From: Bradymonadales bacterium
GTDB lineage: Bacteria; Myxococcota_A; Bradymonadia; JAFGEP01
Assembly (NCBI GenBank): GCA_016931535.1
Contig: JAFGEP010000162.1
Span: 1-64,000, forward strand
DNA length: 64,000 bases
Direction: 5' to 3'
Part shown: positions 33,938-44,372 of the stretch, piece after piece
Numbering within the stretch: the first letter of the stretch is position 1
How the letters are laid out: every line of letters begins with the position of its first letter
Notes under the pieces: generated by a model
What the model saw: the letters and a program-made list of their open reading frames with translations, nothing else
What the model was told of the DNA's origin: nothing
Databases searched by the model: none
Translations under genes and position numbers: made by a program

Positions 33938-34236
33938 CACAACTCGGCCGGTTCTTGGGAACCCCCAAAGTTCTGGCGCGTTTTGCGCCACAATTCGGCC
34001 GGTTGTTGAGAACCCCCAAAGTTCTGGCGCGTTTTGCGCCACAACTCGGCCGGTTCTTGAGAACCCCCAAAGTTCTGGCGCGTTTTGCGCCACAACTCGG
34101 CCGGTTCTTGGGAACCCCCAAAGTTCTGGCGCGTTTTGCGCCACAACTCGGCCGGTTGTTGAGAACCCCCAAAGTTCTGTCGTTTTTTGCGCCACAACTC
34201 GGCCGGTTCTTGGGAACCCCCAAAGTTCTGGCGCGT
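33938..34236. repeat. Tandem array of a 51-bp two-hairpin unit (5.9 copies)
   Basis: Units start at 33938, 33989, 34040, 34091, 34142 and 34193. Each carries GGTTC-TTGG-GAACC (5-bp stem; some copies read TTGTTGAGA here) and TGGCGC-GTTTT-GCGCCA (6-bp stem). The copies differ by a few substitutions. There are no spacers, so it is not a CRISPR. Because 51 is divisible by three, all six frames stay open and mimic coding; none has a start or composition to believe in. A related single copy lies inverted at 59539-59594. The array fills the ~500-bp gap between the lipoprotein and the TauE gene. Confidence 0.9.
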
Positions 34237-34334
34237 TAGAAAGAGGTTTCGGAAACCACGCCCGCCGATCCACTCAGGGCAACGCCTGCGCTAGGTACGG
34301 GCTGGTATCCTAGGCCGCCGATCAGGAGTCGTCA

Positions 34335-35072
34335 TTGGTAGCCACCATCTTTTTGGGTCTGATCGTCTGCGCGGCCTTTCTGATCGAAGCGGCGCTGGGA
34401 TTTGGCGCGACCGTGGTGGCGGTGGCGTTGGGCGCGTTGCTCTTTCCCATCAACGAGATACTCCCGGCTTTCGTACCGCTCAACCTGGTGCTTTCCCTGT
34501 TCATCGTGCTGAAGTACCGGAGGGATGTCAGCTGGGGGTTGCTACTGAAGCGGATACTTCCCTTGATGGTGGTGGGGCTTCCCTTTGGCATGCTGTTGTT
34601 CGGAGCAGGGGAAAACCAGCTGTTGAGTCTTCTGTTCGGAGTCTTCGTGATCCTGTTGGCTGGTTTCGAGCTGCTGGAGCTGTCGAGGCGATCGGGCCAA
34701 GCGCACAGGCCGCTGGGACCGGTAGCGAAGGCCGCCTACCTGCTGGCGGGGGGGGTCATCCACGGGGCCTACGCCACCGGTGGACCGATGGCGATCTACG
34801 TGGCCGGGCGCGAGGGATTGCAGAAGGTCCAGTTTCGCAGCACGCTTTGTGCCTTGTGGCTGATCTTGAACAGCATCCTGGTATTGAACTACCTTCTCAT
34901 CGGGGCGTTGACCCCCGCAAGCGGCAAGCTGAGCCTGGTTCTTGTCGCCCCCCTGCTGGTGGGCATGTTGGCCGGCGACTGGATCCAGACCCGGATCAAC
35001 CACAAGGTGTTCACCATCCTGGTGTTCTTGCTGCTGCTGGTTGCGGGGGTCGTGCTGGTGATCAGAAGCTGA
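34335..35072 (+). CDS. TauE/SafE-family membrane transporter
   Basis: 245 residues, about eight hydrophobic helices, with the family's conserved internal repeat (GLIVCAAFLIEAALGFGATVV; LLAGGVIHGAYATGGPM). The start is TTG, decided by AGGAG at 34324-34328, six bases before it; no ATG fits. Family members export or import sulfite, sulfoacetate or related organic anions. It lies 156 bp upstream of, and on the same strand as, the glycosyltransferase/radical SAM cluster, so it may belong to that system, but this rests on position only. Confidence 0.87.
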   Translation: MVATIFLGLIVCAAFLIEAALGFGATVVAVALGALLFPINEILPAFVPLNLVLSLFIVLKYRRDVSWGLLLKRILPLMVVGLPFGMLLFGAGENQLLSLLFGVFVILLAGFELLELSRRSGQAHRPLGPVAKAAYLLAGGVIHGAYATGGPMAIYVAGREGLQKVQFRSTLCALWLILNSILVLNYLLIGALTPASGKLSLVLVAPLLVGMLAGDWIQTRINHKVFTILVFLLLLVAGVVLVIRS

Positions 35073-35228
35073 TCGAGTGAGCTCCCAAGGGAGCCGGCGC
35101 CTCGACATGGGCCTGGCGTCCTGCTTTTGGTCAGGTGTTGATCGGGCACATCATCCCTTGAGGGCACCTGGGCTTCGGTCGCTTGGGAACTTGCTGTCGC
35201 GATCGGCTGTTGACTTGGCGGTATAGCG

Positions 35229-37193
35229 ATGTCCTTTCTCAGACGGCTTTTCCGACGCGACAAGAGACCTTCCGAACAATCTTCACGGGCTGGGGGTGAA
35301 CAGGAATCCGTTGATGGCGCCAGCCAAGAGCTCCCCCCCAAAGAGCAGCTCTACTGCGCCGTACCGGCCAGCCAGTACCAGGCCGGTTTCGACCAGGTCG
35401 TCGTCTCACCCTGGAAACCCGACAGAACGTTCCTCCTGTCCGCCCCCGAGGCCGACCTGGTTGTCCGCTGCCACCGATTCGATACGCTGGAAAACCACGC
35501 CGTGCGGCTGTGCGAGCAGCTTCACCTGGGGCCAGATCGGTTCCAGGGCATCCTGCACCAGCTGGAAACTCACGCGGAAAACGGCCTGCTGGTCAAGAAA
35601 GCAGCCTTGATCCAACTGGCCCGCCAAAGAGCACAGCAAGCCGCCGATGCCCGATCGACAACCACCGAAATCGAGGTGGAGCGCCGGATCGAGGCCATCG
35701 GCATGATCACGCGGGACCGGCTCCCGATCGCGCGGCGGGGTCTTGAAAGCTACATGGCCAACTGCCGGGAGCACGGGCGGACGATCCCCTGCGCGCTGCT
35801 CGACGACTCCCCCGACGAGGCCGCCTGGACCTCTCATCGCCGGATGCTTTACGCCCTCGGCCAGGAGTACGGCATGCCGGTTTGTTACGGCGGTCCCGCA
35901 GAGAAAAAGCGCTTCGCCGAGGCGCTGGTCCAGGCTGGCTTTCCCGCGCCGGTCATCGATTTCGCGCTGTTCGGATCGCCGTTGGGCGTAAAAACCTTCG
36001 GGGCCAATCGAAACGCCCTGCTCCTTCATCATGCCGGCCAGCGTGTGCTCAGCCTCGATGACGACACCTTCCTCCCCCTGCTGGTTGTCCCGGATACCAA
36101 AGAGGGTCTGGAGCTGAGCTCGCTGACCGATCCAACCCAGTACTGGTTCTTCGAGGACCGGGAATCGGTGCGGGCGGCCGCCAAGCCTGCTTCCGCAGGA
36201 GCGATCGAGGCACACGAGTCCATGCTGGGGCAAAGCCTCTCCGCCTGCCTCGCCAGGCTGGACTTGGACCGAAAGCTGGATCTCGGGAAGATCGGGGCGC
36301 AGATGATGATCGCGCTCCAGGAAGGATCCAGCACCATCGTGACGACCAGCCTGGGTCTTGCGGGGGACTCGGCCATGGCCACCTCGCGAGTTTACCTGCG
36401 AGTGCAGAAAGAGAGCCTTGAACGGCTGACTCGTTTTGAGGAGCAGTACCATCGGTTGGTCCTGAGCCGCGAAGTGTTCCGCGCGGTGAGCCGCCCAACG
36501 GTCACCGACGCCTACCTCGTGCTGTCCCCCTCTCTGGGGATCGACCTCACGCAGCCGCTGCCGCCCTTCTTCCCGGTGCTCCAAAACGAGGAGGGCATCT
36601 TCTCCCTGACGGCGCGGATGTGCAATCCGCAGGGGCTGTTCGGCTTCGTACCGTACATGGTGGCACACGAGCCGCCCAAGAGCCGTACCGTCTCCTGGAA
36701 GGACAACCTCAAGGCGGCTCGCACCCACCTCACCGAGGGGCTGGTTCGCCACTGCCTGGTCTCTTACCTTCCCCCCTCTCGGCAGCTCGAGCCCTCCGAG
36801 CGGATGGCGGCTCTGGGGAGACATCTGCAATGGCTGGGCGCTCTGGACACCCGGGAGTTCGAGGAGTTTCTCCGCCTGGCTCTGGTGCAATCCATGGGCA
36901 GCAGGGTGTCCAACCTGGAGCGGTCGCTCCTTTTGGCCAAAGAAAAACCGGCCTGGTGGGCAGCCGATATGCGCCGGACCATCGACGCCATCATCGAGGG
37001 TATCGCCAGTCCCGATCTGTGCCTTCCCCTCGACCTGTCGGAAGGCCGCAGCAAGCAGGAGGCGCTCGCGCTGCTCCAGCGGCTGGTCGGAAACTACGGA
37101 CAGCTCCTGGTCCACTGGCTAGACCTTCTGCGGGTCAGCCAACAGCTGCGGCTGGATGGAAAGCCGCTGGCGGAACCGGTTGCTGATCCGTAG
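35229..37193 (+). CDS. GT-A glycosyltransferase-like protein with N-terminal winged-helix (RRE/PqqD-like) segment, paralogue 1
   Basis: 654 residues, no signal peptide. The first ~130 residues contain SAPEADLVVRCHRFDTLENH and a following helix pair, a winged-helix-like layout that resembles the PqqD/RRE peptide-binding fold of RiPP enzymes. The middle (about 155-300) reads as a GT-A nucleotide-sugar transferase: IGMITRDR-type first strand, GANRNALLLHHAGQ, then LSLDDDTF with the metal-binding D277-D279. The C-terminal ~350 residues are shared with the next gene (RVYLRVQKESL..., PPFFPVLQNEEGIF, FVPYMVAHEPP, SWKDNLKAARTHLTEG) and match no family I know. It is 74 bp from paralogue 2, likely one operon. 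Function: transfer of a sugar, possibly to the Cys-rich protein encoded downstream (inferred). Confidence 0.8.
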   Translation: MSFLRRLFRRDKRPSEQSSRAGGEQESVDGASQELPPKEQLYCAVPASQYQAGFDQVVVSPWKPDRTFLLSAPEADLVVRCHRFDTLENHAVRLCEQLHLGPDRFQGILHQLETHAENGLLVKKAALIQLARQRAQQAADARSTTTEIEVERRIEAIGMITRDRLPIARRGLESYMANCREHGRTIPCALLDDSPDEAAWTSHRRMLYALGQEYGMPVCYGGPAEKKRFAEALVQAGFPAPVIDFALFGSPLGVKTFGANRNALLLHHAGQRVLSLDDDTFLPLLVVPDTKEGLELSSLTDPTQYWFFEDRESVRAAAKPASAGAIEAHESMLGQSLSACLARLDLDRKLDLGKIGAQMMIALQEGSSTIVTTSLGLAGDSAMATSRVYLRVQKESLERLTRFEEQYHRLVLSREVFRAVSRPTVTDAYLVLSPSLGIDLTQPLPPFFPVLQNEEGIFSLTARMCNPQGLFGFVPYMVAHEPPKSRTVSWKDNLKAARTHLTEGLVRHCLVSYLPPSRQLEPSERMAALGRHLQWLGALDTREFEEFLRLALVQSMGSRVSNLERSLLLAKEKPAWWAADMRRTIDAIIEGIASPDLCLPLDLSEGRSKQEALALLQRLVGNYGQLLVHWLDLLRVSQQLRLDGKPLAEPVADP

Positions 37194-37267
37194 CCACAGC
37201 CTGTTGACCGCCAGGTCCCAGACCTGCAACCTTCTGGTTTGGCCACCCTGTCGGTAGGGACGCAACG

Positions 37268-39208
37268 ATGCAGGATCAACACAAACCCGAGACACCAGAG
37301 CGAAGAGAGAACGGTTCCTCCGAGACCGGTTGTTGCGAACCGGTTGGCCGAAACACGCACCAGAGCAGCTCCGCAAAGATCGACGTGGATGCCGGGGAAT
37401 TTCGAATTGCGCACCTGGATATGGTCCCGGTGGGCTTGTTGCAGGAGCTGGTCTACTCCCATTCCAGTCGGGAGAGCAGGATCCTCCCGGCACCCATGGC
37501 CGACCTGCTCAAGCGGTGCCGGTCTTTCGATACGCTCGAGGGTCACGCCGAGGCGCTGGTCGATGAGCTGATGCTGGATCCCGACCAGGTCCCCACCTTG
37601 CTCGATCAGCTCCGTTCCCTCGCCGAGCAACGGCTGCTCGTCTCCCGCCAGGAGATCGGCCGCAACTGGGCCCAGATCGAGGATCCGGCCACACCGGTCG
37701 AAATCGAAAACGTGGCCATGGTGACCTGCGACCGGGTCGAAAGCGCTCGGCGCTGTTTCGATAGCACCATCCGATCCCTGAAGGAGCGCGGCCGAACCCC
37801 CCGTTACCTGGTCTTCGATGACACCCGCGACCGGGAGACGGCTTACCGGTATCGCGAGATGCTGGGCGAACTCACCAGAGCGCTGGGTGTTCCCATCAGC
37901 TATGCCGGGAGAGAGGAGAAACAGCGTCTGGCGGGCTGGCTGACAGAGGCCGGCCTGCCGGCGCCGGTGGTCCAGTTCGCCCTGTTTGGCTTGCCTCCCT
38001 GCCAGATGACGGTGGGGGCCAACCATAACGCAGAGCTTTTGACCTTGGCGGGCGAGCCGTTCATCAACATGGATGACGACACCCTGTGCCGGATCGCCAA
38101 AGCCCCGGAGCGCGCCGATGGGATCGAGCTCTTCTCCCGGGCCGATCCGACCCAGCTCTGGTACTACCCCGACAGGCAGGCGGCCCTGGCCGCGGAAGAT
38201 GGGGAGCCGACCGACGTCCTGGCCATGCATCGGCGCTTTTTGGGGCAAAGCCTGAGAGGGTGCGTGCAGTCCTGCGGTGGAGTCGCAAGCCTGGTGGCCG
38301 ATCAGGCCTCTCCCCGCATCCTGGCCGTCCTGGACCGGGATGGAGGGAAAGTGCTGGCTACCATGACGGGGCTGATGGGCGACAGCGGGATGGAGGTCTC
38401 CAGCTACAATCTGCTGCGAGACGGCGCAAGCCTCGACCGCCTGACCCGGTCGGGAGCGTCCTACCAACGGCTGGCGTACACCCGCGAGGTGCGGCGCACC
38501 GTGCTGCGCCCCACCCTCAGTGAGGGGTTGCACCTGATGACCCCCAACATCGCGTTGGACAACCGGCTGCTGCTGCCCCCCTTCTTCCCGGTTCAACGCA
38601 ACCAGGACGGCATCTTCGGAGCCACCATCCGCCTGCTGTTCCCGGAGGGATACGTCGGTTTCCTTCCCTACATGGTCGCCCACGAGCCACTCCAGGGACG
38701 CGCCAGCTCCAGGAAGGACAACCTGATCGCCTTCACTCGGATGCGCGCCGCAGAGATCCTCATCCAGCTCATCCTCGCCTTCGAGCTACCCGGCGGTACC
38801 TGGCTCACCGCGGAAAGAACGCGCGCGCTGGGTTACCACCTGGTCGACCTGGGAGCGCTGGCCCCGACCGATTTTGCAGACGTCGTGTCCAAACGACTGG
38901 CCCGACTGGTGGCAAACCAGGTCTCCATGTTCGACCGGATGATCGAGGAAAATGAAGACAGGCCGGAGTTCTGGATTCGAGACGTGGAGGAATATCGCGA
39001 TACGCTGCTCGATGCCGCCATCGACCCCGATTATGCCCTCCCACGAGATCTGGCCGCGCTGGTTCCCCCAAAACAAGCGTTGCCCTTGATGCAAGAGCTG
39101 GTCCGGCACTATGGCGAGCTACTGATCCTGTGGCCCGACATGGTCCAGACAGCGCGGTCGCTGCGAGCGGAGGACAGAGTGCCATTCACCATCTTGCCGG
39201 CTGAGTGA
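37268..39208 (+). CDS. GT-A glycosyltransferase-like protein with N-terminal winged-helix (RRE/PqqD-like) segment, paralogue 2
   Basis: 646 residues, colinear with its upstream neighbour: APMADLLKRCRSFDTLEGH in the winged-helix segment, VAMVTCDRVESARRCFDSTI then GANHNAELLTLAGE then INMDDDT (D269-D271) in the GT-A part, and PPFFPVQRNQDGIFGATIR and FLPYMVAHEPLQGRASSRKDN in the C-terminal part. The two proteins are clearly homologous along their length but diverged, so the duplication is not recent. Both keep the DDD motif, so both could be active, perhaps with different sugars or acceptor sites. No export signal: they would act in the cytoplasm before Tat export. Confidence 0.8.
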   Translation: MQDQHKPETPERRENGSSETGCCEPVGRNTHQSSSAKIDVDAGEFRIAHLDMVPVGLLQELVYSHSSRESRILPAPMADLLKRCRSFDTLEGHAEALVDELMLDPDQVPTLLDQLRSLAEQRLLVSRQEIGRNWAQIEDPATPVEIENVAMVTCDRVESARRCFDSTIRSLKERGRTPRYLVFDDTRDRETAYRYREMLGELTRALGVPISYAGREEKQRLAGWLTEAGLPAPVVQFALFGLPPCQMTVGANHNAELLTLAGEPFINMDDDTLCRIAKAPERADGIELFSRADPTQLWYYPDRQAALAAEDGEPTDVLAMHRRFLGQSLRGCVQSCGGVASLVADQASPRILAVLDRDGGKVLATMTGLMGDSGMEVSSYNLLRDGASLDRLTRSGASYQRLAYTREVRRTVLRPTLSEGLHLMTPNIALDNRLLLPPFFPVQRNQDGIFGATIRLLFPEGYVGFLPYMVAHEPLQGRASSRKDNLIAFTRMRAAEILIQLILAFELPGGTWLTAERTRALGYHLVDLGALAPTDFADVVSKRLARLVANQVSMFDRMIEENEDRPEFWIRDVEEYRDTLLDAAIDPDYALPRDLAALVPPKQALPLMQELVRHYGELLILWPDMVQTARSLRAEDRVPFTILPAE

Positions 39209-39301
39209 GCTGCTCACCAGGCAGGATACCGAGCGCCCCTTTTCCGGCCGACAGGCTGGTGGCGAGGCAAATCCGCCGACTGGAAGACCCGCCTCGATCG
39301 A

Positions 39302-39332
39302 TTGACAAGGAAAGAAAGGCCACCTAAGGTGG
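39302..39332 (+). promoter_or_regulatory. Promoter with overlapping inverted repeat upstream of the Cys-rich precursor gene
   Basis: TTGACA (39302-39307), a 17-bp spacer, then TAAGGT (39325-39330) as a sigma-70-like promoter, about 50 bp before the start codon at 39381. CCACC-TAA-GGTGG (39320-39332) is an inverted repeat covering the -10 element, a plausible operator. It suggests the precursor and the radical SAM enzyme are transcribed apart from the two glycosyltransferases. Confidence 0.6.
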
Positions 39333-39380
39333 TCTGGATTGTTCGGTATCAACAATAGGCTCGATGCGGAGGAAACCACC

Positions 39381-39983
39381 ATGGCAACAAGGAGACTGGA
39401 GGAAGAGACATCACGACGCGGATTCCTGCGTCGCCTGGGTGATACCCTCTGGGGCGGGCTGGCGGCGCTGGTCTCGCTGAAGGTGGCGACGTCCAGACCG
39501 CAGCGGGCCTGGGCAGAGGAGCCGACCGGCGAACCAACCGTCCCGCCGGCGGAGCCTCCGAAGCCGGAAGAGGGCACCGGCCAACCGCTACCCGAAGGTA
39601 CCGGTCAGCCCCCCCAAATGCCTCCCACCGGCGATCTGGACCCGGCGGCCACCGGTCAACCCGAGCTGGTGCGGGTCCGCCAGAACCTGACCGAAGAGGA
39701 ATGGGACCAGGAGGTCGAGCAGCTGTTCCAGCACTACCGGGTGGTCAACGAGCCCGAGTCGATGGCGCGCGGCGGGGCTCGCACTAGCCCCGACATCTGC
39801 CAGGATACCGGCCAGGGCCACATCGACAGCTGTGACTCCAACCTCTCCGGCTGCCAGGATTCGGTGCTGTGCCGCACCCAGGTCTCCGGCGGTTGCCAGA
39901 CCGCCAACGCCTGCGGGCTGAGCAACTACGGGGAGTGCCCCGTCACGGTGATCTGCCGGACCGAGATCATCCAATCCCAGTAG
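39381..39983 (+). CDS. Tat-exported Cys-rich protein; probable radical SAM substrate
   Basis: 200 residues; start at 39381 behind GGAGG, with eight bases spacing. Tat signal SRRGFLRR (residues 11-18) plus a hydrophobic stretch, cleavage near A43-W44-A45. A Pro/Thr/Glu-rich linker (about 48-95) repeats GTGQP. An acidic helix (about 103-120) follows. The C-terminal ~60 residues carry eight Cys (140, 151, 158, 164, 172, 178, 186, 192) with a repeated motif C-x5-C-R-T: CQDSVLCRTQ and CPVTVICRTE. No family recognised. The gene is followed after 2 nt by a radical SAM/SPASM gene, the usual arrangement for thioether-forming RiPP (ranthipeptide) or QhpD-type maturation. Cys-based crosslinks before folded export are inferred. 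It could instead be a plain disulfide-rich protein. Confidence 0.8.
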   Translation: MATRRLEEETSRRGFLRRLGDTLWGGLAALVSLKVATSRPQRAWAEEPTGEPTVPPAEPPKPEEGTGQPLPEGTGQPPQMPPTGDLDPAATGQPELVRVRQNLTEEEWDQEVEQLFQHYRVVNEPESMARGGARTSPDICQDTGQGHIDSCDSNLSGCQDSVLCRTQVSGGCQTANACGLSNYGECPVTVICRTEIIQSQ

Positions 39984-39985
39984 CC

Positions 39986-41401
39986 GTGGGGCAGACCATC
40001 ACCTCGGCCGACTACTACCTGTTCGAGCAGGACGGCCAGCGATACGCCTTTCTGCCCTCCTCCTTCGCGGTGATCGAGATCGACGCCTTGTTTGGCGAGG
40101 TGCTGAAAAACAGCCATCTCCGCCCGAAGCAGATTCACAAGGTGCTCGCCCAGCAGTTTGACGGCCCGGCCATCGACGAGGCGATCTTGGAGGTCGACAG
40201 CCTGGCTGCGCGAAACCTGATCCGCCCACCACTGGCCAGACCGCCCCGCAAGAAGGGGTTCGATCTCCAGTGTCTCTTGCTCATGGTCACCAACGCCTGC
40301 AACTTCGCCTGCAGCTATTGCCATGGAGACCACGAGAAGCTGCCCCCCCGACCGATGAACGAGCAGACCGCGCGCCGGGCGGTTGATCTCCTGCTGGAAC
40401 GATCGGGCTCCGCTCCGGCGCTGTCGATCTATTTCTTCGGCGGAGAGCCACTGCTCAACTTCGATCTGGTCAAGAGTACCGTCGCCTACGCCCGGGGGCG
40501 AGCGATCGAACAGGACAAGAAGGTCTCCTTCGGAATGACCACCAACGGCTACCTGCTGGACCCTGAAAAGGCGGCCTTCCTGCACGAAAACGGGTTCTCT
40601 CCCCTGTTTTCCATGGATGGACCCCCAGAGGTACAAAACGCCTGCCGCCGGCTGCGGTCGGGAGGCGACACCTTCGACCGGGTGTTCGCCAACGTCAAGC
40701 ACTACCTCGAGCTGGGAGGCCCCTGCTCGGCACGAGCCACCATCACCCCCGCTTGCATGGACCTGGTCGCCTTGACCGAGTTCTTCTATGACGCCGGTTT
40801 TCGCGGCGTCAGCCTGGAGCCGGTCACCAGCCCGGGGACGACACCCGACCCTCGGTTCCAGCTCGACCTCGACCTGCTCACCCGATCCTACAGCGAGCTC
40901 GCCGAGCGAACCCTGGAACGGATCGTGGCCGGTAAGGGGAGGTACAACCTGTTTGTCACCATCCTGGAACGGATCGACAAGGGCAACGGCCACTTCAAGC
41001 CCTGCTTCGTCGGCGAGGAGAACTGGACCATCACCGCCGAGGGCGACATCTACCCCTGCTACCGCTTCATCGGAAAGCCGGGGTACCGCATGGGTTCGGT
41101 CTTCGATGGGGTGAACCTCAAGATCTCGCGCCGCTTCGAGAAGCAGAACACCATCTTTTCGAGCAGGCAGTGCCACGCCTGCTGGGCGCGGTACATCTGC
41201 GGCGGCCAGTGTCCGGCCGACCGGCTCGAGCACACCGGCAGCATCACCAGGCCGGTGGCCGAGAAGTGCATCATTCAGAAGCACCTCTTCACCCTGGCGC
41301 TCAAGCTCTACGTGCGCATCCGGCGCGATCCCCATCTCTCGGAGACCTGCTTCGCCAAGCCGGCCCACAGCCCGCTGCTGCCCGATCCGGCTTGTGTTTG
41401 A
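39986..41401 (+). CDS. Radical SAM/SPASM peptide maturase with N-terminal RRE-like domain
   Basis: 471 residues from GTG 39986, 2 nt after the precursor stop; it has no ribosome-binding site of its own, so translation is probably coupled. N-terminal ~80 residues (YYLFEQDGQRYAFLPSSFAV...) resemble the peptide-recognition segment of SCIFF/QhpD-like maturases. The radical SAM cluster motif is C-N-F-A-C-S-Y-C (C105, C109, C112), followed by YFFGGEPLLNFDL and TTNGYLL. The C-terminal SPASM part has CFVGEENW..., DIYPCYRF and CHACWARYICGGQC, ligands for two auxiliary Fe-S clusters. Expected chemistry: SAM-dependent C-H abstraction forming a thioether or C-C/C-X crosslink in a Cys-rich substrate, most probably the adjacent Tat protein. 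Confidence 0.92.
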   Translation: MGQTITSADYYLFEQDGQRYAFLPSSFAVIEIDALFGEVLKNSHLRPKQIHKVLAQQFDGPAIDEAILEVDSLAARNLIRPPLARPPRKKGFDLQCLLLMVTNACNFACSYCHGDHEKLPPRPMNEQTARRAVDLLLERSGSAPALSIYFFGGEPLLNFDLVKSTVAYARGRAIEQDKKVSFGMTTNGYLLDPEKAAFLHENGFSPLFSMDGPPEVQNACRRLRSGGDTFDRVFANVKHYLELGGPCSARATITPACMDLVALTEFFYDAGFRGVSLEPVTSPGTTPDPRFQLDLDLLTRSYSELAERTLERIVAGKGRYNLFVTILERIDKGNGHFKPCFVGEENWTITAEGDIYPCYRFIGKPGYRMGSVFDGVNLKISRRFEKQNTIFSSRQCHACWARYICGGQCPADRLEHTGSITRPVAEKCIIQKHLFTLALKLYVRIRRDPHLSETCFAKPAHSPLLPDPACV

Positions 41402-41647
41402 ATGAAGATCCAACTTCTGAGGGCAAGTCCGCCGGGGAACCCAACCATCGGGAAATAGTGGATATTGAGATCCACACATTTCTACTCATACTAGAGCCGC
41501 ATTCTCGATTGACGAAGCAGTGAAGCATCACTACGTTTTTAGGTGTTGTTGGCCCTGCGAAAGCGCAACATATCGTGTAGTCTAGAGAATTGGTTTGGCG
41601 GAACATAGAACCGGCGCCCCACAGAGCCAGAGGTTCGAAACGACCGG

Positions 41648-44323
<2,676 letters not shown>

Positions 44324-44372
44324 TAGAGGGAGGCACCAGCCTGCGGGCTGTTAACCGGATGGAGTAAAGCCC

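Noticed and set aside
33938..34236. CRISPR-like array
   Set aside because: Units are contiguous with no variable spacers, and no cas gene is near.
33669..34313. Long open frames on both strands across the 51-bp repeats, encoding 17-residue repeats
   Set aside because: A 51-bp unit keeps every frame open; no start signal or family similarity, and codon pattern follows the repeat.
39869..39985. 39-residue N-terminal extension of the radical SAM protein overlapping the precursor
   Set aside because: Out-of-frame reading of the precursor's Cys-rich end; the GTG at 39986 gives the expected N-terminus.
41508..41540. TTGACG as a promoter for the eCIS ATPase
   Set aside because: No acceptable -10 at 16-18 bp; left unannotated.
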